Positions 44,476 to 54,208 of a stretch of 64,000 nucleotides of DNA are shown here, one piece after another. The translations under genes were made by a program, and so were the position numbers. Origin of the DNA: Isoptericola jiangsuensis (GTDB taxonomy: Bacteria > Actinomycetota > Actinomycetes > Actinomycetales > Cellulomonadaceae); assembly GCF_002563715.1 (NCBI RefSeq), contig NZ_PDJJ01000001.1, forward strand, positions 2,480,001 to 2,544,000. The letters run 5' to 3'. A model generated the notes under the pieces. That model was not told the origin of the DNA, did no database searches, and saw only the letters and a program-made list of their open reading frames with translations. Each line of letters begins with the position of its first letter. Positions within the stretch are counted from its first letter, which is position 1.

Positions 44476-46350
44476 TCAGCGCCGGGAGCGCAGTGCCGCG
44501 TCGACGGCCGGGTCGCCCAGCGCGCCGAGCCAGTCGAGCAGCGCCGGGTACGTCGACGGGTTCGCGGCGACGTGCGGGCGCAGGTGCGGCGCCTCCTGGA
44601 CGATCGCGGCGAGGTCCGCGAGCGGCGTCGCCGGGTCGAGCGCGACGGCGGCGGTCCAGCGGGCACCGGGCTCGTCGACGACGGGAGGCAGCACCTGGGT
44701 CGCGTCGGGTCGCGCCGCGGGCGCGGCGGCGCGCACGGGGGCGATGCCGTGGACCTGCGTGGCCGCGGGGTCGTCGGTGACGGGCGAGAGCTGCTGGGTG
44801 GCGTCGGTGCCGGCGGCCCACGTGCCGCGCCAGCGGGACGACGACGTCGCCGCGTCCTGCGCGGGCTCGGGTCGATCGACGGCGGGCTGCCGGGCCGCGG
44901 GCTGCTGCGCGACCGGCTGCTCGGCCGACGGCTGCTCGGCGACCGGCCGCTGCGGCGCGGTCCGCTCCGCCGCCGGGGCACCCTGGCCGACCGGGTGCGG
45001 GGCGGGCTGCGGTGCGGCGACCTGCTGCACCGGCACGGACGACGCGACGCCGGGCGTGACGACGGCGGTGGCAGCCGTCGCGGTGGACGACCACTCCTCC
45101 GGCCGGGGCTCGGGCTCCCCGGCCACCGCCGGGTAGCCCTGCGGGGCGGAGGCGGCCGAGGACGCGGACCCGGCGGCGACGAGCTCGCGCACGGCTCGCG
45201 GGGCGAGCAGCGCGGCGAGCACCATGCCCGGCAGGGCGAGGGCGAGGAGGAGCTCCTCGACGCGGGACGCGGTCCCGTACCCGGCGCCGGCGACCCGGGC
45301 GACGAGGATGACCAGGCCCAGCACGACGACGACGCACGCGGCACCGACGGCGGTCGCGTGCCCGGTGGCGGCGTCCCGCTGGAGCGCGCGGCGGCCGAGC
45401 AGGGAGACCAGGACGACCAGGACCCCGACGACGAGCCGCAGGACGAGCTGGACGACGCTGCTCACGCCGGCGCCGCCGACGAGCTGCACGAGCGCCGTGA
45501 GACCCACGTAGGCGGCGGTGACGGTCATGAGCTCGAACCCCTGCACGGCCACGCGCACCCACCGCTGCGCGACGAGCTCGTCGGCGTCGTCGGCGTGCCG
45601 ACGGACGCGGGCGAGCACCTCGGGGACGCCGGCGGCGGCCACGACGGGCAGCAGGAGGAGGCCGTAGCGGCCGCCGTGGACCGACTCGAGCCACTGGCCC
45701 TGCTCGGCACCGCCGAACATGGCGAGCTCGAGGGCCACGGCGACACCGACGGCCACGAGGACGAGGCCCGCGGCGTCGTCACCGTCGACGAAGCGTCGGG
45801 CGGTGAGGGCCAGGACGGCCACGACGAACGCGGCGGCGACGACGGAGACGACCACGGCCGACCAGGTGGACCCGTCGACGATCCCGACGACCGGCGTCAG
45901 GACGGCTCCCGCCGCGACCACGGCGGCCGCGACGACCAGCGGCCGGGTCCCGGCGAAGGCGGCGGCGAGGGTGACGCCCGCGAGGCCGAGGGCGAGGCCG
46001 GCACCCACGGCTCCGGCACCGGCCTCGTCGCGCACGACGTCGAACACGAGGTAGAGCGCGACGACGACCGCGTAGGGGGCGAGCCCCCAGCGGCGCGCGG
46101 AGGGTTCGGCGAGCCGCACCCAGCCACCGGTCAGGACGCCGGCGCGGTGCGCGTAGGGCGCGGCGAGGACCCCGAGGGCGAGCACGGTGGCCAGGACGAC
46201 CCACAGCAGGTCGCTCCCGCGGCGCAGCACGTCCCACGGCAGCGGGAGCGCCAGGAGCAGCGCGACCGCGGCGACGACGTCGCGCACGACCTCGCTCGCG
46301 GGCACCCCGTGGACGGGTGAGCGACGCTCGGCGGCTGCACCATCGGACAT
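44476..46350 (-). CDS. Large multi-spanning membrane protein with Pro/Gln-rich region and C-terminal variant leucine-rich repeat
   Basis: The 624-residue protein has around 11 membrane helices in its first 395 residues. A disordered Ala/Pro/Gln/Val region follows to about 540, including repeats such as VAEQPSAEQPVAQQPAARQP. The end (TPLADLAAIVQEAPHLRPHV, NPSTYPALLDWLGALGDP) is the variant leucine-rich repeat seen in other actinobacterial proteins. ATG 46350 has GGAGGAG upstream. No enzyme motif is visible and the function is unknown. Confidence 0.7.
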   Translation of the reverse strand: MSDGAAAERRSPVHGVPASEVVRDVVAAVALLLALPLPWDVLRRGSDLLWVVLATVLALGVLAAPYAHRAGVLTGGWVRLAEPSARRWGLAPYAVVVALYLVFDVVRDEAGAGAVGAGLALGLAGVTLAAAFAGTRPLVVAAAVVAAGAVLTPVVGIVDGSTWSAVVVSVVAAAFVVAVLALTARRFVDGDDAAGLVLVAVGVAVALELAMFGGAEQGQWLESVHGGRYGLLLLPVVAAAGVPEVLARVRRHADDADELVAQRWVRVAVQGFELMTVTAAYVGLTALVQLVGGAGVSSVVQLVLRLVVGVLVVLVSLLGRRALQRDAATGHATAVGAACVVVVLGLVILVARVAGAGYGTASRVEELLLALALPGMVLAALLAPRAVRELVAAGSASSAASAPQGYPAVAGEPEPRPEEWSSTATAATAVVTPGVASSVPVQQVAAPQPAPHPVGQGAPAAERTAPQRPVAEQPSAEQPVAQQPAARQPAVDRPEPAQDAATSSSRWRGTWAAGTDATQQLSPVTDDPAATQVHGIAPVRAAAPAARPDATQVLPPVVDEPGARWTAAVALDPATPLADLAAIVQEAPHLRPHVAANPSTYPALLDWLGALGDPAVDAALRSRR

Positions 46351-46449
46351 GTGGGGTGACTCCTCCAGTCGACGACCGTGGCCGGGTCCGGCCGGGAACG
46401 TTTCTACCCGATGTCGGGCGCCGCGTCAGGTCACCGCTCCGGGCAGGGG

Positions 46450-48045
46450 TCAGATGCCGAGCTGGAACACGCCCCAGTAGGCGAGGGTGACCAGCAGGGA
46501 CACCGATCCGAGGCCCACGGCCCACAAGGCGGCGTGAGCGACGCCACCGCGGGCGACGGCGGCGTCGCGCCCCGCGCGCCGGTCGGCGCGCACCCGGGCG
46601 GCGCGACCCAGGAGCACGGCGCCCGCGACGGCGGCGACGAGACCGAGCACGCGGACGGTCACCCAGCCGCCCTGGACGACCAGGGCGTCCCGCTCGTAGT
46701 CCAGCGCGAGCCGGGCGACGGCCATGAGGTAGACGGCGAGGACGACGGTGGTGGCGACGGCGGCGAGGGCCAGAACGGTCAGCGGGGCGGCGATCCCGGG
46801 CGCCGTGGGGGCGGGCGCCTGCGCTCCCCGGCGCCGGGACCCGGCGCGCCACGCGGTGGTGGCGGCGAGCCCGACGAGCCCGACCAGGACGAGGACCACC
46901 CCGCCCAGGACGGCGGCGACGACGACGTCCCCGTTCGCCCACCAGCCGGGCCGGGGCACGGGGGCGGCGAGATACGGCTGGTCGGGGGTGGCGCCCGCGA
47001 CGGTGGGCTCCGCCCCGGCGGTGCCGGGGAGCCCCTGGACCCAGGCGGCGAGGTCGCGGACGAAGTCGGGGTGCAGGCCCGGCAGGTGCGCGGGGTCGTT
47101 GCCCGGGTCGTCGGAGGGCGCGACGCGGATCCCGTGGTTCGCGCCGCCGTAGTAGCGGACGGTGACGGGAGCGGGATCCGGGCTGACGGCGGTGTCGGCG
47201 AGGATGATCCGGGCGCCCTGCTCGACGGGCATCGACGGGTCGGCGGTGCCGTACACCACGAGCACGGGCGCGCTCTGCCGCTCGAGCCAGGGCCGCACGT
47301 CGAAGTCCGCGTAGTCGAACCCGCCGCCGGGGAACTGCATGCCGACCGCGCGCGGGATGGCGCGGAACACCTGGTCGGGGACCTGGGTGTTGCGCAGGTA
47401 GTTGTCGACGGCGAACGCGGCCTGCTCGCGGGGCGGCACGACGGGCGCCGAGACGAGGACGGTGAACGCGATCGTGGGGTCGTCGACCTGCATCACGGGC
47501 GCGATCCACGTGCCCTCGGACTCGGCGTAGACGCCGACCCTGGCGGGGTCGACGCCGTCGACGGTGCGCAGGAGGTCCACGGACCGCTCGTAGTCGAGCG
47601 CCATGTGCTCGTAGTCGCGGTCCCGCGTCGAGTAGGTGTCGAGACGCTTGTCGGGGACGAGGGTGGCGACGCCGGCGCTGGCCAGGAGGTCGGCGAGGTC
47701 GCGGAACGCCTGCGCGGAGCTGCCGGTGCCGGCGCCGTGCACGAACACCACGCCGGGCCGGTCGGTCAGGAGCTCGCCCCGGTCGTCCAGCGGGCGGCGC
47801 AGCACGCCGTCGACGGTCGTGCCGTCGAGCGCGATCGTCACGGGGGTGGTGCGCACCGGGTGGTCGCCGACCTGCCCGATGTCGGCGACGCCGTCCTCGA
47901 CGACCCCGTGCACGGTGGTGTCCGCCGTCGCGGGCACGAGGTGGTCGCTCACGGGCCGGGGCTCCCACTGGGGGCCGGCCACGGAGCCCACGACGGCGAG
48001 TCCGACCAGCAGGGCGACGCTGGTGGCGAGGGTCCGGAGCACCAC
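46450..48045 (-). CDS. Membrane-anchored alpha/beta hydrolase fused to a C-terminal membrane domain
   Basis: The 531-residue protein begins with a membrane anchor (about 7-25), then an alpha/beta-hydrolase domain to about 350. VVFVHGAGTGSS forms the oxyanion strand, the nucleophile Ser is in VGVYAESEGTW and the His in YYGGANHGIRV. The elbow reads A-E-S-E-G instead of the usual G-x-S-x-G. The last 165 residues carry about five membrane helices. GTG 48045 is seven bases after TAGCAT, a leaderless layout. The substrate is unknown. Confidence 0.75.
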   Translation of the reverse strand: MVLRTLATSVALLVGLAVVGSVAGPQWEPRPVSDHLVPATADTTVHGVVEDGVADIGQVGDHPVRTTPVTIALDGTTVDGVLRRPLDDRGELLTDRPGVVFVHGAGTGSSAQAFRDLADLLASAGVATLVPDKRLDTYSTRDRDYEHMALDYERSVDLLRTVDGVDPARVGVYAESEGTWIAPVMQVDDPTIAFTVLVSAPVVPPREQAAFAVDNYLRNTQVPDQVFRAIPRAVGMQFPGGGFDYADFDVRPWLERQSAPVLVVYGTADPSMPVEQGARIILADTAVSPDPAPVTVRYYGGANHGIRVAPSDDPGNDPAHLPGLHPDFVRDLAAWVQGLPGTAGAEPTVAGATPDQPYLAAPVPRPGWWANGDVVVAAVLGGVVLVLVGLVGLAATTAWRAGSRRRGAQAPAPTAPGIAAPLTVLALAAVATTVVLAVYLMAVARLALDYERDALVVQGGWVTVRVLGLVAAVAGAVLLGRAARVRADRRAGRDAAVARGGVAHAALWAVGLGSVSLLVTLAYWGVFQLGI

Positions 48046-48078
48046 CCGTCGGATGCTACTCCGCAGGTCCCGGTCGTG

Positions 48079-48117
48079 CCGGGGCGTCGGGACGCGGCGG
48101 CCGTGTCCCGGCCCCGG
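48079..48117 (-). terminator. Terminator after era
   Basis: An outer CCGGGG/CCCCGG stem (48079-48084 with 48112-48117) encloses a 9-bp stem (48089-48097 with 48101-48109) with one G-T pair. It directly follows the era stop on the - strand. Confidence 0.55.
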
Positions 48118-49071
48118 TCAGAAGCCCAGGCGCTGGAGCTGCTTGGGGTCGCGCTGCCAGTCCTTCGCGACCTTGACGTGCAGGTCGAGGTAGATGCGGG
48201 TGCCGAGCAGCTTCTCGATGCCCTCGCGGGCGGCGGAGCCGACCTCGCGCAGGCGGGCGCCGCCCTTGCCGATGATGATGCCCTTCTGGCTCTCGCGCTC
48301 CACGAACAGGTGGACGCGGACGTCGAGCAGCGGCGGGCGGCCCTTGTCGGGGTCGCCGGTGCCCTCGCGCTCGACGATCTCGTCGACGACGACGGCCAGG
48401 GAGTGCGGCAGCTCGTCGCGGACGCCCTCGAGGGCGGCCTCGCGCACGAGCTCGGCGATCATCGTCTCCTCGGGCTCGTCGGTGAGCTCGCCACCGGGGT
48501 ACATGTCGGGGCCCTCGGGCAGGTGCGCCACCAGCACGTCGGTAAGCTCGTCGACCTGGAACCCGCCCTTGGCGGACACCGGGACGATGGCGGACCAGTC
48601 CCGGTCGATCGAGCGGGCGAGCTGGTCGACGGCGATGAGGTGCTCGGCGAGCGTGCCGCGGTCCACGAGGTCGGACTTCGTGACGACGGCGACGACGGGC
48701 ACGGCGCGACGCCCCTCCATGAGGGGCGCGAGCTGACTGGCGATGTACTTGTCGCCGGGGCCGATCTTCTGGTCGGCCGGCAGGCAGAACGCCACGACGT
48801 CGACCTCGCTCAGGGTGTCCGCGACCAGCGCGTTGAGCCGCTCCCCCAGCAGGGTGCGGGGGCGGTGCAGGCCGGGGGTGTCGACCAGCACGAGCTGGGC
48901 GTCCTCGCGGTGCACGATGCCGCGGATCGTGTGGCGCGTCGTCTGGGGGCGGGCGGACATGATCGCCACCTTGTCCCCGACCAGCGCGTTGGTCAGGGTG
49001 GACTTGCCGACGTTGGGGCGGCCCACCAGGCAGGCGAACCCGGACCGGTGCGGGGTGTCGTCGTGGGTCAT
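48118..49071 (-). CDS. era: GTPase Era
   Basis: The 317-residue GTPase binds 16S rRNA and assists 30S maturation. GTPase motifs are GRPNVGKST (G1), the switch I region PQTTRHTIRG, DTPG (G3), TKSD (G4) and SAK (G5). The C-terminal KH domain has the GIIIGKGGARLREVG RNA-binding loop. ATG 49071 overlaps the corC stop (ATGA). It is the last gene of the hrcA-to-era operon. Confidence 0.96.
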   Translation of the reverse strand: MTHDDTPHRSGFACLVGRPNVGKSTLTNALVGDKVAIMSARPQTTRHTIRGIVHREDAQLVLVDTPGLHRPRTLLGERLNALVADTLSEVDVVAFCLPADQKIGPGDKYIASQLAPLMEGRRAVPVVAVVTKSDLVDRGTLAEHLIAVDQLARSIDRDWSAIVPVSAKGGFQVDELTDVLVAHLPEGPDMYPGGELTDEPEETMIAELVREAALEGVRDELPHSLAVVVDEIVEREGTGDPDKGRPPLLDVRVHLFVERESQKGIIIGKGGARLREVGSAAREGIEKLLGTRIYLDLHVKVAKDWQRDPKQLQRLGF

Positions 49072-50375
49072 GCGTCGTCCTTCTGGTCGTGCGGAACGAG
49101 GTCGTCGTCCGCTGCTGAGCGTACGGTGCGGTGGACGAGCAGGCTCGCGAGCTGCTTGCGGCGGCCCTCGACGCGCTCCGCCTCCAGCCGCAGGGGCCCG
49201 ACGTCCGCCGTCGACCCGGCGAGCGGCACCTTGCCGAGCGCCTTGGCGAGCAGGCCGCCGGCGGTGTCCACGTCGTCGTCGTCGAGGCGGAGGTCGAACA
49301 GCTCGCCGAGCTCGTCGACGGGGAGCCGGGCGGGCACCCGCCAGACGCCGTCGCCGAGCTCCTCGGGCTCCGGCTCCGGGGCGACGTCGTGCTCGTCGGT
49401 GAGCTCGCCCACGAGCTCCTCGATGATGTCCTCGACCGTCACCAGCCCCGCGACGCCGCCGTACTCGTCGACGACGACGGCGATGTGGGAGCGGCGAGTC
49501 TGCATCTCGCGGAGCAGGTCGTCGGCGGGCTTCGACTCGGGGACGAACATCGCCTCGCGCGCGATCTCCGCCACGGGCAGGTCGGCGGCCGACGGGTCGT
49601 GGTCGACGCGCCGGGCGACGTCCTTGAGGTACGCGATCCCGACGAGGTCGTCCACGGTGCGGCCCACGACCGGCACCCGGGAGAACCCGGAGCGCAGGAA
49701 CAGCCGCATCGCCTTGTGCAGGGGGGTGGTCGCGGCGATGCTCACCATGTCGGTGCGGGGCACCATCACCTCGCGGGCGAGGGTGCCGCCGAGCTCGAGG
49801 GCGGAGCGGAGCAGCTCGCGCTCGGTGGCCTCGATCGCCTCGTTCTCCCGCACCCGGTCGGCCATGTCCCGCAGCTCGTCGCCCTCGGGCGCGCCGGCGT
49901 CGGCGAGGGTGCGGCGCGGCACCCAAGCGACCGCGCGGTGCACGACGGTCAGGGGGCCGGCGAGCGCGACGAGCGCCTGGGTGGGCCGGTGGTACGCCCA
50001 CGTGCGGGGGCTGAGGCGGACCAGCAGCACCCCGGCGACGAGGCCGACGACGGCGGCGCCGAGCAGGGCCTCCCACCAGCCGCCGAACCAGTGCGCGAGC
50101 AGCAGCGCGACGGCCGCGACGGCGAGGGTCTCGGCGAGCACGCGCACGAGGGCGAACGACCCGGCGGACCGCGGGTCCGCCGCCAGGGCCTGCGCCTGGC
50201 GGATCCGGCGCCGACGCGCCTCGGGCACGGCGGCGCCGTCGGGGCCGTCCTCCAGGGCGAGGGCGAGCGACACGCGCGTGACGCGGGTCACGGCGGCCTC
50301 GCCGGCGCTGAGCAGCGCGGAGACGGCGAGGGCGATCACGAGCAGCGCCCAGAGCGCCGCGTCAGGAGCCTGCAC
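49068..50375 (-). CDS. CorC/HlyC family transporter-associated protein (DUF21-CBS)
   Basis: The 435-residue protein has a DUF21 membrane domain with about four helices to residue 160. Two CBS motifs follow (LAREVMVPRTDMVSIAATTP and SHIAVVVDEYGGVAGLVTVE), then a CorC_HlyC C-terminal domain from about 340. Homologues influence magnesium/cobalt efflux; the old haemolysin label is historical. GTG 50375 lies 3 nt after the ybeY stop. The final eight residues include HDQKDDA, which overlaps the era start. Confidence 0.9.
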   Translation of the reverse strand: MQAPDAALWALLVIALAVSALLSAGEAAVTRVTRVSLALALEDGPDGAAVPEARRRRIRQAQALAADPRSAGSFALVRVLAETLAVAAVALLLAHWFGGWWEALLGAAVVGLVAGVLLVRLSPRTWAYHRPTQALVALAGPLTVVHRAVAWVPRRTLADAGAPEGDELRDMADRVRENEAIEATERELLRSALELGGTLAREVMVPRTDMVSIAATTPLHKAMRLFLRSGFSRVPVVGRTVDDLVGIAYLKDVARRVDHDPSAADLPVAEIAREAMFVPESKPADDLLREMQTRRSHIAVVVDEYGGVAGLVTVEDIIEELVGELTDEHDVAPEPEPEELGDGVWRVPARLPVDELGELFDLRLDDDDVDTAGGLLAKALGKVPLAGSTADVGPLRLEAERVEGRRKQLASLLVHRTVRSAADDDLVPHDQKDDA

Positions 50376-50378
50376 GGG

Positions 50379-50831
50379 TCACCGCCCGGCCAGGAAGGTG
50401 AGCAGCAGCCGCCGCTGGAGCGCGAACATCTCGCGCTCCTCCTCGGAGTCGGCGTGGTCGTAGCCGAGCAGGTGCAGGATGCCGTGCGTCGTCAGGAGCA
50501 GCAGCTCCTCGACCGTGGAGTGCCCGGCGGCCTGCGCCTGGGTGACCGCGACCTCGGGGCACAGCACGATGTCGCCGAGCGTGCCGGGCGGCGTCTGCTC
50601 GCCCTCGCGGCCGGGCCGCAGCTCGTCCATGGGGAACGACATGACGTCGGTGGGGCCCGGCTCGTCCATCCAGCGCACGTGCAGGTCCGTCATCGTGGCG
50701 GTGTCGACGAACACGATCGACAGCTCGCTGGCCGGGTGGACGTGCAGGGCGTCGAGCGCGTAGCGGGCGAGGGCGGAGAACTCGGCCTCGTCGACCTCGA
50801 ACCCGGACTCGTTGTTGACCTCGACGCTCAC
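50379..50831 (-). CDS. ybeY: Endoribonuclease YbeY
   Basis: The 150-residue metal-dependent RNase acts in 16S rRNA maturation and ribosome quality control. The signature [11 protein letters not shown] provides the three-His zinc site. The conserved [15 protein letters not shown] and [11 protein letters not shown] segments are present. GTG 50831 overlaps the phoH stop (GTGA), so translation is coupled. Confidence 0.95.
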   Translation of the reverse strand: MSVEVNNESGFEVDEAEFSALARYALDALHVHPASELSIVFVDTATMTDLHVRWMDEPGPTDVMSFPMDELRPGREGEQTPPGTLGDIVLCPEVAVTQAQAAGHSTVEELLLLTTHGILHLLGYDHADSEEEREMFALQRRLLLTFLAGR

Positions 50832-51892
50832 CGGTGTCCTCCACGGTCGTGCCGGGGCGCCCGGCGTCGGTCGTCGGCCGGCTGGGCGGAGTCCCAGCGG
50901 GCGTACGCGTCCACGATGTCGCTCACCAGCCGGTGGCGCACCACGTCCGAACTGTTCAGGCGGCAGAACTCGACGTCGTCGACGCCCGTGAGGATGTCCT
51001 CCACGACCTGCAGGCCGGACGCGGTGCCGCCGGGCAGGTCGACCTGCGTGGCGTCGCCCGTGATGACCATGGTGGAGCCGAACCCGAGCCGGGTGAGGAA
51101 CATCTTCATCTGCTCGGCGGAGGTGTTCTGCGCCTCGTCGAGGATGACGAACGAGTCGTTGAGCGTCCGCCCGCGCATGTACGCCAGCGGCGCCACCTCG
51201 ATCGTGCCGGACTCGACCAGCCGCGGGATGGCGTCCGGGTCGAGCATGTCGTGCAGCGCGTCGTACAGCGGGCGCAGGTAGGGGTCGATCTTGTCCGACA
51301 GCGAGCCGGGCAGGAACCCGAGCTTCTCCCCCGCCTCGACGGCCGGGCGGGTCAGCACGATGCGGTTGACCCGCTTGGCCTGGAGCGCCTGGACGGCCTT
51401 CGCCATCGCCAGGTACGTCTTGCCGGTACCGGCGGGACCGATCCCGAACGTGATGGTGTTGGCGTCGATGGCCTCGACGTAGTGCTTCTGCCCGACCGTC
51501 TTGGGCCGGATGGTGCGGCCGCGACTGGACAGGATGTGGTGGGTCAGCACCTCGGCGGGACGCTGCGCGGTCGCGGCGGTGAGCATCGCGACGGACCGGG
51601 ACACGACCTCGGGGGTCAGGGCGGTGCCGGACTCGACGACCTGCACCAGCTCGTCGAGGAGCTGCGAGACGACGGCGACGTCGCCGGCGGGACCGCGGAC
51701 GGCGATCTCGTTGCCGCGCGAGTGCACGTCGACGCCGGGGAACCCCTCCTCGACGGCGCGCAGCACGGCGTCACGGCTGCCCAGGAGCTCCACCATGGGG
51801 ACGTGGGCCGGGACGACGACACGGTGCTCGGCGCGGTGCTCGGTGGGCCGCAGGCCCAGCGGGCGGTCGGAGGCGGCGGGGATCGACGGCAT
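50828..51892 (-). CDS. PhoH-like ATPase
   Basis: The 354-residue protein has a small N-terminal KH-like part and a PhoH P-loop domain. Walker A is [13 protein letters not shown], Walker B is [12 protein letters not shown], and the sensor motif is [12 protein letters not shown]. PhoH proteins are RNA-linked ATPases usually encoded beside ybeY, as here. ATG 51892 starts 2 nt after the HIT stop; the longer start 51910 would overlap that gene by 16 nt. Confidence 0.93.
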   Translation of the reverse strand: MPSIPAASDRPLGLRPTEHRAEHRVVVPAHVPMVELLGSRDAVLRAVEEGFPGVDVHSRGNEIAVRGPAGDVAVVSQLLDELVQVVESGTALTPEVVSRSVAMLTAATAQRPAEVLTHHILSSRGRTIRPKTVGQKHYVEAIDANTITFGIGPAGTGKTYLAMAKAVQALQAKRVNRIVLTRPAVEAGEKLGFLPGSLSDKIDPYLRPLYDALHDMLDPDAIPRLVESGTIEVAPLAYMRGRTLNDSFVILDEAQNTSAEQMKMFLTRLGFGSTMVITGDATQVDLPGGTASGLQVVEDILTGVDDVEFCRLNSSDVVRHRLVSDIVDAYARWDSAQPADDRRRAPRHDRGGHR

Positions 51893-51894
51893 GC

Positions 51895-52245
51895 TCAGGC
51901 AGGACTCCATCCGAGCTGGGTGCCGGCCAGGACGTGGCCGTGCACGTGGAAGACGCTCTGGCCCGCGCGCGGGCCGGAGTTGAAGATGAAGCGGTACTGG
52001 CCGTCGGCCAGGTCGTGCGCGACGGTGTCGGCGACCTCGACGACCTCCGCCAGCAGGGTGGGGTCGGCGGCCGCGAGCACGGACACGTCGCCGTGGTGCT
52101 CGCGGGGCACGACCAGGACGTGCACGGGCGCCTTCGGGTCGATGTCGCGGAACGCGACGACGCGGTCGGTGGTGGCCACGACGTCGGCGGGCAGGTCCCC
52201 CGCGACGATCTGGCAGAACAGGCAGTCGGTGCCGTTGTCGCTCAT
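51895..52245 (-). CDS. HIT family nucleotide hydrolase
   Basis: The 116-residue protein has the C-x-x-C zinc-type start CLFCQIV and the catalytic triad motif HVHGHVLAG near residue 100. Members hydrolyse AMP-linked nucleotides such as AMP-lysine or Ap4A. ATG 52245 is seven bases after TAGCGT on the - strand, so a leaderless internal start within the operon is likely; GTG 52254 is the alternative. It is coupled to phoH downstream. Confidence 0.92.
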   Translation of the reverse strand: MSDNGTDCLFCQIVAGDLPADVVATTDRVVAFRDIDPKAPVHVLVVPREHHGDVSVLAAADPTLLAEVVEVADTVAHDLADGQYRFIFNSGPRAGQSVFHVHGHVLAGTQLGWSPA

Positions 52246-52255
52246 GCGCTCCACG

Positions 52256-53035
52256 CTACCGCCACCGGCCCAGCCGGTCGCACAGGATTGCCGCGGCGAC
52301 GGGACCGGCGCTGGAGGTCCGCAGCACGTGCGGGCCGAGACGGGCGGCCACGGCGCCGGCGGCGACCAGCGCGTCGAGCTCGGCGGCGGAGATGCCGCCC
52401 TCGGGCCCGACGACGACGAGCAGCTCGGGCGCCGCGGACCCGGCCGGCGCGGGGGCGGGCAGGACGACCTCCGCCAGCGGCGTCGTGGCCTCCTCGTGCA
52501 GGACGACGACGGCGCCCCCGGCGGCGACGACGTCGGCCGTGCGGGCGGCGAGGCGCGGGGTGGTCAGGTGCTCGGCGACGGGCGGCAGCCAGGCGCGCCG
52601 GGACTGCTTGACGGCGGCCCGCACCAGGGCGTCCCAGCGCGCGCGGGACTTCTCGGCGCGCGGGCCGCGCCACACGACGACCGAGCGGTCGGCCTGCCAC
52701 GGCACGACGGCGTCGACGCCGACCTCGACGGCGGCCTCGACCGCCTGGTGGTCCCGGTCGCCCTTGGCGAGCGCCTGGACGAGCGTGAGGACGACCTCGG
52801 GGGCGGGCTCGACGACCACGTCGGCGACCCGCAGCCGCACCTCGCCCGGCTCGACGGCCGCGACGACGCCGCGCAGACGCGTGCCCGCGCCGTCGACGAC
52901 GTCGACGCGCTCACCCACGTCGCGGCGCTGCACGACGCTCGCGTGGCGTCCCTCGGCACCGCCGAGGGCGTACAGGTCGCCGACGACGACACCCGCGAGG
53001 GTGCCGTCGTCGGCGAGGAACACCGGCGCGCTCAC
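52256..53035 (-). CDS. rsmE: 16S rRNA (uracil-1498-N3)-methyltransferase
   Basis: The 259-residue SPOUT methyltransferase modifies U1498. The N-terminal PUA-like part includes RHASVVQRRDVGERVDVVD, and the trefoil-knot SAM site is VVVGPEGGISAAEL followed by LGPHVLRTSSAGPVAAAIL. GTG 53035 begins 1 nt after the dnaJ stop. It is a standard member of the hrcA-dnaJ gene cluster in actinobacteria. Confidence 0.95.
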   Translation of the reverse strand: MSAPVFLADDGTLAGVVVGDLYALGGAEGRHASVVQRRDVGERVDVVDGAGTRLRGVVAAVEPGEVRLRVADVVVEPAPEVVLTLVQALAKGDRDHQAVEAAVEVGVDAVVPWQADRSVVVWRGPRAEKSRARWDALVRAAVKQSRRAWLPPVAEHLTTPRLAARTADVVAAGGAVVVLHEEATTPLAEVVLPAPAPAGSAAPELLVVVGPEGGISAAELDALVAAGAVAARLGPHVLRTSSAGPVAAAILCDRLGRWR

Positions 53036-53036
53036 G

Positions 53037-54161
53037 TCAGCGACCGCTGAACTTGTCCCGCAGGCGGGAGAACACGCCCGGGTGGGCGGCGGCGAGCCGC
53101 GGCTCCGGCCGCTCCTCGCCGCGCAGGCGGGCGAGCGTGCGCAGCGCCTCGGCCTGCTCGTCGTCGAGGCTGGTCGGGACCTGCACCTCGACGTACACGT
53201 TGAGGTCGCCGCGGCCGTTGCCGTGCAGGTGGCCCACGCCGAGCCCCTTGAGGGTGACGACCTGGCCGGGCTGCGTGCCGGGGCGCAGGTCGATCTCCTG
53301 GGCGCCGTCGAGCGTGTCGAGCTCGAGCACGGTGCCGAGCGCGGCCGCCGTCATCGGGACCGGCAGGGTGCAGTGCAGGTCGTCGCCGCGGCGGACGAAC
53401 ACCTCGTGCGGCTTCTCGCGGATCTCGACGTACAGGTCGCCCGCGGGGCCGCCGCCGGGGCCGACCTCGCCCTGCGAGGTCAGCTTGATCCGGGTGCCGG
53501 TGTCGACGCCCGCCGGGACGTTGACGGTGAGGGTGCGGCGCGAGCGCACGCGGCCCTCGCCGGAGCACTCGGCGCACGGCTCGGGGATGATCGTGCCGAA
53601 GCCCTTGCAGACGTCGCAGGGCGCCGTCGTCATGACCTGGCCGAGGAACGACCGGGCGACGCGCTGCACGTTGCCGCGGCCGTGGCAGGCCACGCAGGTG
53701 CGCAGGTCGGTGCCGGGCCGGCAGCCCTTGCCGCTGCACGTGCCGCACACGACGGCCGTGTCGACCTGGAGCTCGCGCTTGGCCCCGAACGTCGCCTCGG
53801 TGAGGTCGATGTCCATGCGCACCAGGGCGTCCTGGCCGCGGCGCGCGCGCGGCACGGGGCCGGACGGCTGGCCGCCGCCGCCGAAGAACGTCTCGAAGAT
53901 GTCCTGGAAGCCGAAGCCCTGGCCGAAGCCGCCGCCCGCCCCGCCGCCGGGGGCGGTGGGGTCGACGCCCATGTCGTACTGCTCGCGCTTCTCGCGGTTG
54001 GACAGCACCTCGTAGGCGCGCGCGACGTCCTTGAAGCGTTCCTCGCCCTCGGCACCCGCGACGTCCGGGTGGAGCTCGCGGGCGAGCCTGCGGTAGGCCT
54101 TCTTGATCTGTTCGGGCGTGGCGTCGCGCTCGACGCCGAGGATCTCGTAGTAGTCGGTCAC
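53037..54161 (-). CDS. dnaJ: Chaperone protein DnaJ (type I, HrcA-linked)
   Basis: The 374-residue co-chaperone stimulates DnaK. The J domain has His31-Pro32-Asp33 (RELHPDVAG), a Gly/Phe-rich linker follows (GGAGGGFGQGFGF), and four CxxCxGxG-type zinc repeats are present (CGTCSGKGC, CVACHGRGN, CDVCKGFG and CAECSGEG). The C-terminal substrate domain is complete. GTG 54161 lies 47 nt after hrcA, so it is in the CIRCE-controlled operon. Actinobacteria usually have a second dnaJ in the dnaK operon. Confidence 0.95.
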   Translation of the reverse strand: MTDYYEILGVERDATPEQIKKAYRRLARELHPDVAGAEGEERFKDVARAYEVLSNREKREQYDMGVDPTAPGGGAGGGFGQGFGFQDIFETFFGGGGQPSGPVPRARRGQDALVRMDIDLTEATFGAKRELQVDTAVVCGTCSGKGCRPGTDLRTCVACHGRGNVQRVARSFLGQVMTTAPCDVCKGFGTIIPEPCAECSGEGRVRSRRTLTVNVPAGVDTGTRIKLTSQGEVGPGGGPAGDLYVEIREKPHEVFVRRGDDLHCTLPVPMTAAALGTVLELDTLDGAQEIDLRPGTQPGQVVTLKGLGVGHLHGNGRGDLNVYVEVQVPTSLDDEQAEALRTLARLRGEERPEPRLAAAHPGVFSRLRDKFSGR

Positions 54162-54208
54162 AGGTCTCTCTTCGGTGACGTGCGAGGTGTGGTCAGGGAC
54201 GTGCCGGG

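Noticed and set aside
46378-50463. 1361-codon open frame on the + strand opposite the hydrolase, era and corC
   Set aside because: Low-complexity antisense translation with no domain; the - strand genes explain the region fully.
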